From positions 1 to 64,000 of the forward strand of contig NZ_JAJNOC010000011.1 in assembly GCF_021044825.1 (NCBI RefSeq): a stretch of DNA of 64,000 bases, written 5' to 3'. How positions within the stretch are numbered: position 1 is the stretch's first letter; each line of letters begins with the position of its first letter. This document shows positions 33,424-41,073 of this stretch, in pieces. This stretch comes from Massilia phyllostachyos (GTDB taxonomy: Bacteria; Pseudomonadota; Gammaproteobacteria; Burkholderiales; Burkholderiaceae_D). The notes under the pieces were generated by a model. That model did not search any database, was not told where the DNA came from, and worked only from the letters and a program-made list of their open reading frames with translations. A program made the position numbers and the translations under genes.

Positions 33424-34323
33424 ATGCCACACCTTTCGACGCGCCGTTGGACCATCGCCTTCGCCATCCTGCTCACAGCCGTCATGCTGCCTGGCTGCGG
33501 CAGCCTGGAGCCGGTCAGGAAATTCGGCGACGAGACGCGTCAGGTGGGTGCGGCATTTACCCTCATGCCCTCTGCGACCACCGCGTCATGCCATGCGCAG
33601 CAGGTGTTGAAAGACTACACCATGCCAGCCCCGGTCCGCTTCGAACTCACCGGGCTGTCGCAACGCCAAAGCCAGGCCTGCGGAGCAGACGCCGAGGCAG
33701 CCGAGCTGCTGCTGCCGTTTGCCATGCTGGTCGAACAGTATGCGGAAACGCTGGTGAAACTGACGAGCGACGAATTGCCCGATTATCAGGATGAATTCGA
33801 CGGCCTGGAGAAAGCAGTCGCCGGTCTGAAGGACAAGCAGGGAAATGCGATCGTACCTGCGGACAAGGCGGGCGCCATCATCGGTCTTGGCAAGTTTCTC
33901 GGCAAGGCGGCCACCCAGCATGCAGCGCGCAGCACGATCCGCGAGCTGCTCGCCCAGGAAGAAGGCTTGAATGCCGCGGCGGGCGTGCTGCGCTGGTATA
34001 CCGAGCGCATCTATCGGCCGATGCTGGCAAATCAGATCAAGGTCATCGACGTCACTATCAGCACGGCGCTTCCCACTATCGAAGCACGGGAACCGCTGGC
34101 TGCGCGCTGGATGATGATATCGCTTGCCGAGGAAAGGGCAAAAGTGAATCAACGTGAACAGGCGGCCGCCAACTACACAGCGTCGATCGACAAAGTGCTG
34201 GCGACGCGGGCGACATTGCTGGCCAAGCTCGACCAGCCGAAAGACGAAGCATTGCGAGAACAGTTGAGCGCACTGGCAAAAGAAGTCCGGGCCTTGCGCC
34301 GAAAACTTGCCAGCGCACTCTGA
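33424..34323 (+). CDS. Lipoprotein, candidate immunity protein of the lipase
   Basis: 299 residues with a signal and lipobox (LTAVMLPGCGSLEP; lipidated Cys25). The mature protein is almost entirely helical with heptad-like patches (AAANYTASIDKVLATRATLL, EQLSALAKEVRALRRKLASA). No known domain was recognised. Immunity proteins of Tle1-type lipases are often periplasmic lipoproteins encoded beside the effector, so position and location fit that role, but a structural role cannot be excluded. Codon usage here is less GC-rich than in the upstream genes. Confidence 0.6.
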   Translation: MPHLSTRRWTIAFAILLTAVMLPGCGSLEPVRKFGDETRQVGAAFTLMPSATTASCHAQQVLKDYTMPAPVRFELTGLSQRQSQACGADAEAAELLLPFAMLVEQYAETLVKLTSDELPDYQDEFDGLEKAVAGLKDKQGNAIVPADKAGAIIGLGKFLGKAATQHAARSTIRELLAQEEGLNAAAGVLRWYTERIYRPMLANQIKVIDVTISTALPTIEAREPLAARWMMISLAEERAKVNQREQAAANYTASIDKVLATRATLLAKLDQPKDEALREQLSALAKEVRALRRKLASAL

Positions 34324-34356
34324 CGAGCGCATACCCCAACCTCGAAAGGAACGATC

Positions 34357-34770
34357 ATGCCGCAACTGGAACAACTGAGTGCCGACGACTTGGCCGACAT
34401 GGCCGATCGGGTGACGGCCATGTCGATCGCGCTGTACGAATACCGGGTCCGCCATTCCTGGCTCACCCCCACCCAAGCCAGCGAAATTCGTGAGGATGGC
34501 GAAGCCCGGCTCGACCGCCTGGCGTCGCTGCTGCGTTGCGGCGCCATCCGGCTCGCAGTCCGGGATGCCGACCTGAGTGTCGAGGATCTGAAGCACGAAC
34601 TCGAAGAGGCCACGGCAGCCATCCGCAGGATCGAAACGATCAAGGGAATCATCGACCTTGCGGCGCAGGTCGTGTCGCTGGGAGGCGCCATCCTGTCGCG
34701 CGATGCCAAAGCCATGCTGACGGCGGCAAAAGGCGTGAAGGACGCACGCGAGAAACTCACCGAAAGGTAA
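34357..34770 (+). CDS. Small helical protein of unknown function
   Basis: 137 residues, acidic and helical, without signal peptide or membrane segment. A long helix with Ala/Glu repeats lies in the second half (LKHELEEATAAIRRIETIKG) followed by LAAQVVSLGGAILSRDAKAM, an amphipathic stretch. It starts 33 nt after the lipoprotein stop and so belongs to the same transcription unit. A role as adaptor or second immunity factor is possible but not shown by any motif. Confidence 0.55.
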   Translation: MPQLEQLSADDLADMADRVTAMSIALYEYRVRHSWLTPTQASEIREDGEARLDRLASLLRCGAIRLAVRDADLSVEDLKHELEEATAAIRRIETIKGIIDLAAQVVSLGGAILSRDAKAMLTAAKGVKDAREKLTER

Positions 34771-34789
34771 GCCAGGCACCCACGCTGCA

Positions 34790-34819
34790 TTGCCCTGGCA
34801 AGGCACTCTTCTGTATAGT
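34790..34819 (+). promoter_or_regulatory. Candidate promoter of the STM4015-STM4011 operon
   Basis: TTGCCC (34790-34795), 18 nt, TATAGT (34814-34819), about 90 nt upstream of the STM4015-type GTG start, in a 141-nt gap that holds no gene. It would separate the STM401x cluster from the T6SS cargo genes as its own unit. Confidence 0.5.
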
Positions 34820-34911
34820 GGACGGACCATTCGCCGCACCGTTCAATCGACCAGATTGCCATTCTGCCGACGCCGCAACAGGCGCCGGCAGCCAAACCTT
34901 GAGGACATGCC

Positions 34912-35826
34912 GTGACGATTTCAGAGCCGACCGAGACATTTTTCGACAAACCGCTGCGCAACTACGAAAGCGGCACGACGCCCGACATCGGGCAGCATGT
35001 CTACCGGCTCGCCCTCGAGTACGACGACAGCCGGAAGATGACGGACCTGATCGACGAATTCCTCGGCAAGATCGACCCGGCGCAGCTGGATGCGCTGGTG
35101 ATCGGCATGTGGGCCGAGCCCTACGAGGCCGGCGCCGATGAACTGATCGCCACGCTGGTCGCGCGCGCGCCGGCATTGACCGGGCTACGCGCCCTGTTCA
35201 TCGGCGACATGACGTATGAGGAGTGCGAGATTTCCTGGATCGTGCAGGGCGATTACGCTCCCCTGCTGAACGCCTTCCCGCAGCTGGAAGTGCTGCGCAT
35301 CCGCGGCGCCAACGGCCTGTCCTTCGCGCCGTTCACGCACCCGGCGCTGCGTTCGTTCACGATCGAATCCGGCGGCCTGCCGGACAGCGTGGCCGAGGCC
35401 CTGGCCGGGTCGTCGATGCCGCAGCTGGCGCACCTGGAACTGTGGCTCGGCACCGAGGACTACGGCTTTTCCGGCGACGTCGCGCTGTACCGCCGCGTCG
35501 CCGACGCGCTCTGGACGCCGTCGCTGGCATACCTCGGCCTGCGCGATTCCGAAATCGCCGACGACCTGGCCCAGTGGCTGGCCGGCCACGAGCCGATCCG
35601 CCAGCTCGACACGCTCGACCTGTCGCTGGGCACGATCAGCGATGTCGGCGCACGTGCGCTGATCGACAGCCCGCACGTGCGCGCACTGCGGCGCCTGGAC
35701 CTGTCGCACCATTACATCTCCGAAGCGCTGCAGGCCGAGCTGAACGCCCTGCCGTGCCAGGTGGTGCTGGACGACGCGCAGGACGAGGACGGCGAGGACT
35801 TCCGCTACGTCGCGGTCGGCGAATAA
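34912..35826 (+). CDS. STM4015-family LRR-like protein
   Basis: 304 residues from a GTG at 34912. The body is a leucine-rich-repeat-like solenoid with motifs such as PALTGLRALFIGD, PQLEVLRIRGANGL, PQLAHLELWLGTEDYG, PSLAYLGLRDSEIADDL and LDTLDLSLGTISDVGARAL. It ends in an acidic segment and RYVAVGE. I recognise it as the STM4015 family by its company and layout. It may be a scaffold or a substrate-binding protein for the enzymes that follow; the exposed C-terminal tail makes it also conceivable as a modified substrate. It opens the five-gene operon, with a 28-nt gap to the next gene. Confidence 0.82.
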   Translation: MTISEPTETFFDKPLRNYESGTTPDIGQHVYRLALEYDDSRKMTDLIDEFLGKIDPAQLDALVIGMWAEPYEAGADELIATLVARAPALTGLRALFIGDMTYEECEISWIVQGDYAPLLNAFPQLEVLRIRGANGLSFAPFTHPALRSFTIESGGLPDSVAEALAGSSMPQLAHLELWLGTEDYGFSGDVALYRRVADALWTPSLAYLGLRDSEIADDLAQWLAGHEPIRQLDTLDLSLGTISDVGARALIDSPHVRALRRLDLSHHYISEALQAELNALPCQVVLDDAQDEDGEDFRYVAVGE

Positions 35827-35854
35827 GACGTTTATTCGCGAGGCTCCAATCCAG

Positions 35855-36958
35855 ATGACGGCAGGTGCGGTGCTGCCTTTCGTGCTGCTCGGCGTCGGCG
35901 CCGGCAAGCGCGTGCGCCTGATGCATGCGGCACGCGCGGCGCTCGGCCTGGCGCCGGCGCAGGTGATCGAGTGGCGCGACTGGCTGGCCAGGCCGGCGCT
36001 GCTCGACGCCGCCGTGGCCCGCCCCTGCGTGCTGAAGATCGAATCGCCCGGCGACGACGCTACCTTGCACCACGCCTTGCTCACCAACGGTTGCGCAGCG
36101 CTCGGCCTTCCCGCGCCACGCGCGCCCGAACACGGAGAACTGTCGCTGTCGGCCGCCTGGTTCAAGGGCTTCACCCGCGCCATGGAAGCCGTCGCCGCCC
36201 TCCTCGCCCGCCAGCCCCATGTGCGCGTGCTGAACGCGCCGCACGAACTGCTCCTGATGACCGACAAGCTGCGCTGCCAGCAGCATCTGCAGGCGCACGG
36301 CGTGCCGGTGGCTCGGCTGTTCGGACTGGTGGAAGGCTATGACCACTTGCGCGCGCTGCTCGACGAGCATCGTCTGGACCGGGTCTTCATCAAGGCGCGC
36401 TACGGTTCCAGTGCGTCCGGCGTGATCGCCTACCGGCGCAATGGGCGCGGCGCCGAACAGACCACCAGTTCGGCGCACCTGGCCGGTTCGGTCGTCTACA
36501 ACGTCAAGCGCCTGCGCCGCTATGACAGGCACGCGGACATCGTCCAGCTGGTCGACCTGCTGGCTGCCCAGGAAGCGTATCTGGAAGGCTGGCTGCCCAA
36601 GCCGCGCCACGGCATGGCGCACTACGACGTGCGCGTGCTCACCATCGGCGGCCAGGCCGCGCACCGGGTCGCGCGCGTGGGCGCGTCGATGATGACCAAC
36701 CTGCACCTGGATAACCGCCGCGCCGACGTCGACGCGCTGCTCGATAGCGCCGACCGCGCCGCGCTCACGGCGACGGCGCACGGCGCGGCGGCGGCTTTCC
36801 CGGCCAGCCACGTGATCGGCCTGGACATCGTCGCCAGGCAGGGCAAGGCCCATGTGCTGGAAGCGAACGCCTTCGGCGACCTGCTGCCCGGCCTCCTTCA
36901 CGATGGCCTGGACAGCTATGCCGGCCAGTTGCAATCATTCGTCCGCCATGAAGCTTGA
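35855..36958 (+). CDS. STM4014-family ATP-grasp protein
   Basis: 367 residues. An N-terminal domain (LPFVLLGVGAGKRVRLMHAA) precedes an ATP-grasp fold: LMTDKLRCQQHLQAHGVPVA (the helix before the central domain), VFIKARYGSSASGVIAYRR (Lys and flexible Gly/Ser loop), and VIGLDIVARQGKAHVLEANA (metal-binding Asp and Glu/Asn). ATP-grasp enzymes join a carboxylate to an amine or thiol through an acyl phosphate. In this cluster it is probably the ligase of the pathway. It overlaps the next gene by 11 nt. Substrate unknown. Confidence 0.85.
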   Translation: MTAGAVLPFVLLGVGAGKRVRLMHAARAALGLAPAQVIEWRDWLARPALLDAAVARPCVLKIESPGDDATLHHALLTNGCAALGLPAPRAPEHGELSLSAAWFKGFTRAMEAVAALLARQPHVRVLNAPHELLLMTDKLRCQQHLQAHGVPVARLFGLVEGYDHLRALLDEHRLDRVFIKARYGSSASGVIAYRRNGRGAEQTTSSAHLAGSVVYNVKRLRRYDRHADIVQLVDLLAAQEAYLEGWLPKPRHGMAHYDVRVLTIGGQAAHRVARVGASMMTNLHLDNRRADVDALLDSADRAALTATAHGAAAAFPASHVIGLDIVARQGKAHVLEANAFGDLLPGLLHDGLDSYAGQLQSFVRHEA

Positions 36959-37784
36959 CCACGCCACGATCCCCGACATGAACGCCGTGGTCGGCAGCCA
37001 CGACATCGTCTTCATCACGCTCGACACGCTGCGCTACGACGTCGCGCAAGCCCTGTACGAGGCCGGCGAACTGCCGGTGCTCGGGCGCTACCTGCCGCCG
37101 GACGGCTGGGAGCGGCGCCACAGCCCGGCCACGTTTACGTATGCGGCGCACCACGCCTTCTTCGCCGGCTTCCTGCCCACGCCCGCAGCGCCGGGACGCC
37201 ACGCGCGCCTGTTCGCCACGGCTTTTCGCGGCAGCGAGACGACCTCGCCGCATACCCGCGTGTTCGAGGAGGCGAGCATCGTCGCCGGCCTGCGCGAGGC
37301 CGGCTACCGCACCATCTGCATCGGCGGCGTCGGCTTCTTCAACAAGCAGACGCCGCTCGGCTGCGTCCTGCCCGACATGTTCGACGAGAGCCACTGGAAG
37401 CCGGTGCTGGGCGTGGAACATCGACGCTCGACCGAGCTGCAGGTGGCGCTGGCGACGCAGCGCCTGCGCGAACTAGGCGGGCAGCGCGTTTTCCTGTTCC
37501 TCAACGTGGCCGCGATCCATTATCCGAACCGCGGCTACCTGGCCGGCTGCAGGAAGGACAACCTCGACAGCCATGCGGCGGCGCTGCGCTATGTGGACCG
37601 GGCGCTGGCGCCGCTGCTGGCCGCCTGCGCCGGCCGCGCGCCGACCTTCGTCATCGCCTGCTCCGACCACGGCAGCGCCTATGGCGAAGAAGGCTACCAT
37701 GGCCACCGCGTCGCGCACGAGAGCGTGTGGACCGTCCCGTACGCGCATTTCTTCATCGATCAACCAGAAGGGGGCACATCGTGA
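36948..37784 (+). CDS. STM4013/SEN3800-family sulfatase-like hydrolase
   Basis: 278 residues from the ATG at 36948 (an alternative ATG at 36978 shortens it by ten). It belongs to the alkaline phosphatase superfamily: metal ligand Asp in IVFITLDTLRYDVA, a nucleophile segment SPATFTYAAHHAFFAG, and metal ligands in FVIACSDHGSAYGEEGYHGH. Sulfatases carry Cys or Ser in a C/S-x-P-x-R motif for formylglycine; that motif is absent and Thr is the likely nucleophile, so a phospho- or phosphono-transfer role is more plausible than sulfate hydrolysis. Short for the superfamily (often 400+). Stop overlaps the next GTG start. Confidence 0.83.
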   Translation: MKLDHATIPDMNAVVGSHDIVFITLDTLRYDVAQALYEAGELPVLGRYLPPDGWERRHSPATFTYAAHHAFFAGFLPTPAAPGRHARLFATAFRGSETTSPHTRVFEEASIVAGLREAGYRTICIGGVGFFNKQTPLGCVLPDMFDESHWKPVLGVEHRRSTELQVALATQRLRELGGQRVFLFLNVAAIHYPNRGYLAGCRKDNLDSHAAALRYVDRALAPLLAACAGRAPTFVIACSDHGSAYGEEGYHGHRVAHESVWTVPYAHFFIDQPEGGTS

Positions 37785-39160
37785 ACCAGTCCGACCTCGC
37801 CGGCACGCTCGCCCAGCGCATGCGTGATACGCCCTACCAGGCCTATTCGTATTCCTATCCGCACAAGTCGGCCTACCGCCCGCTGGCGCAGCCCGAGTCC
37901 CTGGCGCGGCTGTGGGCGGAACAGGACCGCTCGGCGCTGTTCGCCTACATCCACATCCCTTTTTGCGAGATGCGCTGCGGCTTCTGCAACCTGTTCGCGA
38001 TGGCGCGTCCGTCGCCTGAACTGGTCGAGCGCTATGTGGCGCAAGTCCTGCTGCAGATGCGCGCGCTCGACGCGGTGCTCGGCGAGCGCCAGTTCGCCCG
38101 CTTCGCCATGGGCGGCGGCACGCCGACCTACCTCTCTCCCGCGCAGCTGCAAGCCCTGCTCGAAGGCGCGCGCGACATCCTCGGCATCGACCTGCAGGCG
38201 ACACCGGCCGGCATCGAAGCCTCGCCGGAAACCGCGACGCCAGAACGGCTTGCCGTGTGCCGCAGCATGGGCATCGACCGCGTCAGCCTCGGTATCCAGA
38301 GCTTCGCCGCGAACGAGATGCGCTCGCTGGCGCGGCCGCAGCAGAACGATGTCGTGCAGCGCGCCATCGGCAACATCCGCGCGGCGGGCTTTCCGACCCT
38401 GAACCTCGACCTCATCTACGGCATCGCCGGCCAGACGGTTGCCAGCCTGCTGGCCTCGATCGACAGCGCCCTCGCCTTCGCGCCCGAGGAGCTGTACCTG
38501 TACCCGCTGTACGTGCGCCCGCACACGGGCCTGGGCAAGGTCGCGCGGCGCCAGGGCGCCACCTCGTTCGACCCGGTGATGCTCAATCCGGCCGGCGACA
38601 GCCGCCTGTCCCTGTACGAGGCGGCGCGCGACCACCTGCGCGCGTGCGGCTACGAGCAGGTATCGATGCGCATGTTCCGCGCGCCGCACGCGCCGCAGCA
38701 GGACGGCCCCTCCTACTGCTGCCAGAACGACGGCATGGTGGGCCTCGGCGCCGGCGCGCGCAGCTATACGCAGCGCCTGCATTACGCGACCGATTACGCG
38801 GTGGGGCGCAGCGGCACCATCGACATCATCGAGGACTACCTGGCGCTCGATGCGGCAGGCTTCGCACAGGCCCGCCACGGCTTCGCGCTCGGGGCGGAAG
38901 ACCAGCGCAGGCGCTACGCGATCCAGTCACTGTTGACGGAACCGGGACTGGACCTGGCGAGCTACCGGCAGCGCTTCGGCAGCGACTGTCTGCAGGACCT
39001 GCCGCAGTTGCTGGAGCTGGACCAGCTCGGGCTGGTCGATGCGCAGGCCGGCATGCTGCGCCTGAACGATCGCGGCTATGCGTATGCGGACACGATCGGG
39101 CCGTGGCTGGCGTCGGACACGGTGCGCGCGCTGATGGCCGAAGGTGCGCCGGCATGCTAG
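37781..39160 (+). CDS. STM4012-family radical SAM protein (HemN/HemW-like)
   Basis: 459 residues from a GTG at 37781 that overlaps the preceding TGA. The radical SAM cluster motif is C-x3-C-x2-C at residues 62, 66 and 69 in IHIPFCEMRCGFCNLF. HemN-like features follow: FAMGGGTPTYLSPAQL, DRVSLGIQSFAANEMRSLAR, NLDLIYGIAGQT and MVGLGAGARSYTQ. The C-terminal domain lacks an obvious second Fe-S motif. HemN-like enzymes include porphyrinogen oxidases, heme chaperones and methylases. In the conserved STM401x set it is expected to act on the unknown product and not on heme. It overlaps the STM4011-type gene by 7 nt. Confidence 0.88.
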   Translation: MNQSDLAGTLAQRMRDTPYQAYSYSYPHKSAYRPLAQPESLARLWAEQDRSALFAYIHIPFCEMRCGFCNLFAMARPSPELVERYVAQVLLQMRALDAVLGERQFARFAMGGGTPTYLSPAQLQALLEGARDILGIDLQATPAGIEASPETATPERLAVCRSMGIDRVSLGIQSFAANEMRSLARPQQNDVVQRAIGNIRAAGFPTLNLDLIYGIAGQTVASLLASIDSALAFAPEELYLYPLYVRPHTGLGKVARRQGATSFDPVMLNPAGDSRLSLYEAARDHLRACGYEQVSMRMFRAPHAPQQDGPSYCCQNDGMVGLGAGARSYTQRLHYATDYAVGRSGTIDIIEDYLALDAAGFAQARHGFALGAEDQRRRYAIQSLLTEPGLDLASYRQRFGSDCLQDLPQLLELDQLGLVDAQAGMLRLNDRGYAYADTIGPWLASDTVRALMAEGAPAC

Positions 39161-40047
39161 CGATGGTTCCGACGCCGGCACTGGAAGCGCAGCCGGTGTT
39201 GTCGCTGCTGTACCGGGGCACGTTGGAGAGCTGTAATTACGATTGCCATTATTGTCCGTTCGCGAAGCGGCAGGATAGCCGCGCCAGGCTGCGGCAGGAT
39301 GCGGCCGAGGTGGCGCGCTTCGTGGACTGGGTCGGAAGGCAGCAGCGGCCGATCAGCGTGCTGTTCACGCCGTGGGGCGAGGCGCTGGTGCGACGGCATT
39401 ATCGGGACGCGATCCGGGATTTGTCGCAGATGCCGCATGTGCACAGGGTGGCGCTGCAGACCAATCTGTCGGGGCCGCTGGGGTGGCTGGAGGATGCGCA
39501 GCAGGCGAAGGTGAGCCTGTGGTGTACCTATCATCCGGACCAGACGACCCTCGACCGGTTTCTCGAGCGCTGCCGGCGGTTGGAGCGGCTGGGCGTCGAG
39601 TACTCGGTCGGGGTGGTGGCAATGCGCGAGCATTTCGAGGCGATCCGTGCACTGCGTGCTGAGTTGCCTTCGCACCGCTACGTCTGGCTCAATGCCTTCG
39701 ATCGGCGGGGGCCTGGCTATTACGGGAAGGAAGACCTGCAATGGCTCGATGGGGTCGATCCATGGTTCGCGTATAACCGCCGGCCAGCGCCGTCGCGCGG
39801 CAAGCCTTGCCGGGCGGGCGCCGAGGTGTTGTCGGTCGATGGCGATGGGGAGCTGCGACGGTGCCACTTTCTGCCGGAGCGACTCGGCAATTTATATGTC
39901 GACTCGCTCGATATGATCCTGCAGGAGCGCACCTGCCCGCGTTTCAAGTGCGACTGTTATATCGGCTATGCGCATCGGCGTGATTTGCCGTTCTACGACG
40001 ATTTCGATGATGGCGTGCTGGCGCGGATTCCAGTGCTCGCACGCTAA
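39154..40047 (+). CDS. STM4011-family radical SAM protein with extra C-terminal Cys cluster
   Basis: 297 residues from the ATG at 39154 (overlapping the previous stop; ATG at 39163 is a second choice). The radical SAM motif is Cys27-x3-Cys31-x2-Cys34 in ESCNYDCHYCPF. Near the C-terminus are Cys219, 237, 261, 266 and 268 (KPCRAG, RRCHFL, RTCPRFKCDCY), similar in spacing to SPASM-type auxiliary Fe-S domains used by peptide-modifying enzymes. It is the last gene of the operon. The extra cluster suggests oxidation or cross-linking chemistry on a peptide or protein. The product is not known. Confidence 0.87.
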   Translation: MLAMVPTPALEAQPVLSLLYRGTLESCNYDCHYCPFAKRQDSRARLRQDAAEVARFVDWVGRQQRPISVLFTPWGEALVRRHYRDAIRDLSQMPHVHRVALQTNLSGPLGWLEDAQQAKVSLWCTYHPDQTTLDRFLERCRRLERLGVEYSVGVVAMREHFEAIRALRAELPSHRYVWLNAFDRRGPGYYGKEDLQWLDGVDPWFAYNRRPAPSRGKPCRAGAEVLSVDGDGELRRCHFLPERLGNLYVDSLDMILQERTCPRFKCDCYIGYAHRRDLPFYDDFDDGVLARIPVLAR

Positions 40048-40174
40048 GCATTCGCTGCCATTGGCTCAGAGGTAAGGACCACCGCTGCCAGATATATTTT
40101 TAATCTCCGCACATCATGCGGCGATTGTACGGTCTAGTCGCCGCATCGCTTATCGAGGTTTCATCCTGTTGATT
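40048..40174. other. Gap with no gene seen behind the AbiEi gene
   Basis: 127 nt of AT-richer DNA with a small hairpin (CCGCA/TGCGG at 40107-40121). The AbiEii nucleotidyltransferase toxin normally encoded just downstream of AbiEi would have to be here on the minus strand; it is not, and on that side the next gene is the oppositely oriented STM4011-type gene. Confidence 0.5.
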
Positions 40175-40780
40175 TCATGCTGCCGCTACCGTCTCCAGAT
40201 AGGGGCGCATCACATTTGCTACTCGGCAGATCTCCGCGTGGCGCCACAACTCCTCCATCGTCGTACGCTTTCCGTTCCAGGCTTCGCGCAGGGCTTCGAG
40301 CGCGACATCAAGACCAATCTTGTTGCGAAACTTGAAGCAGTCAGCAACCGTCTTCGCCACACCAAACACCCGAACCTGGGCGCCGCCGACGTCGGCAGTT
40401 TCGACGCCTTCGGTCATTGCCAACCCGGACATGCGAACGATCCGGATTGGCGGATAGTCGAAACGCGGTGCGCGGGCTTTATGCGGTATGGCGAGCCACA
40501 CGTCCGACGGCTGCTGCGTGGTCAGATCGTGGAAGCGCAGCGCTGAGAACAGACATAGGACCCCGTTTTCACTACGCGTGGCGACCTCCGCAAAGCTGTC
40601 GTGCTCGGACGCAGCGCGGTCGGGCAATGTGTAGAGGCCTCGACCGAGCTTGAGAAGCCGTCCCTCATCAGTCAACGATGCCAGCAGCACTCGCGGTAGG
40701 GCGACGCTGTCCACGTCTCGTGTGCGAAGTATGCCTTTTGATCGGGCGAGCTCAAGAATTTGTTCGGCTTGTTGACTCAT
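40175..40780 (-). CDS. Orphan AbiEi-family antitoxin / HTH regulator
   Basis: 201 residues. The N-terminal winged helix-turn-helix (ILELARSKGILRTRDVDSVA, GRLLKLGRGLYTLPDR) and the AbiEi antitoxin domain (VLCLFSALRFHDLTTQQPSD, VRVFGVAKTVADCFKFRNKI, EALREAWN) are clear. AbiEi normally represses its own promoter and neutralises the nucleotidyltransferase toxin AbiEii. No toxin gene follows, so this is an orphan that may act as a regulator or as an anti-addiction factor. Base composition is lower in GC than in the flanking genes, and a tRNA gene lies 156 nt upstream; both fit horizontal acquisition. Confidence 0.85.
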   Translation of the reverse strand: MSQQAEQILELARSKGILRTRDVDSVALPRVLLASLTDEGRLLKLGRGLYTLPDRAASEHDSFAEVATRSENGVLCLFSALRFHDLTTQQPSDVWLAIPHKARAPRFDYPPIRIVRMSGLAMTEGVETADVGGAQVRVFGVAKTVADCFKFRNKIGLDVALEALREAWNGKRTTMEELWRHAEICRVANVMRPYLETVAAA

Positions 40781-40935
40781 GAAGCCAATCTACACAAAAC
40801 ATCGGCATTTATTTATATTTGCCGACATTTTGTTTGAGATGTGCATTTCAGACCGGTTTCTGATGTATTGCTCGCAGAGTTACGACCGGCGGAATGAAAA
40901 GAGCTCCGGCACGTGGCGCTCTTGTTCAGTATGCT

Positions 40936-41025
40936 TGGCGGAAGCGGTGAGATTCGAACTCACGAACGGGTTCCCCCGTCGGCAGTTTTCAAGACTGCTG
41001 CCTTCAACCACTCGGCCACGCTTCC
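40936..41025 (-). tRNA. tRNA-Ser (UGA anticodon)
   Basis: 90 nt including an encoded CCA. The acceptor stem pairs GGAAGCG with CGCTTCC, discriminator G; the anticodon loop CTTGAAA has TGA in the middle; a long variable arm marks a class II serine tRNA; the T loop TTCGAAT is standard. Confidence 0.95.
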
Positions 41026-41040
41026 TGTGAAGAGCTGGCA

Positions 41041-41069
41041 TTATACATAAATCATCAACGCCGGTCAGG
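41041..41069 (-). promoter_or_regulatory. Promoter of tRNA-Ser
   Basis: On the minus strand CTGACC (41069-41064), 17 nt, perfect TATAAT (41046-41041), followed about 16 nt later by the tRNA 5' end. Spacing and the exact -10 make it a strong candidate. Confidence 0.65.
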
Positions 41070-41073
41070 ACAA

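Noticed and set aside
28576..34770. Full T6SS structural cluster
   Set aside because: Only cargo and PAAR genes are present; no vgrG, hcp, tss or clpV was seen in the window.
40048..40174. AbiEii toxin downstream of AbiEi
   Set aside because: Only 127 nt without a nucleotidyltransferase motif; too short for the toxin.
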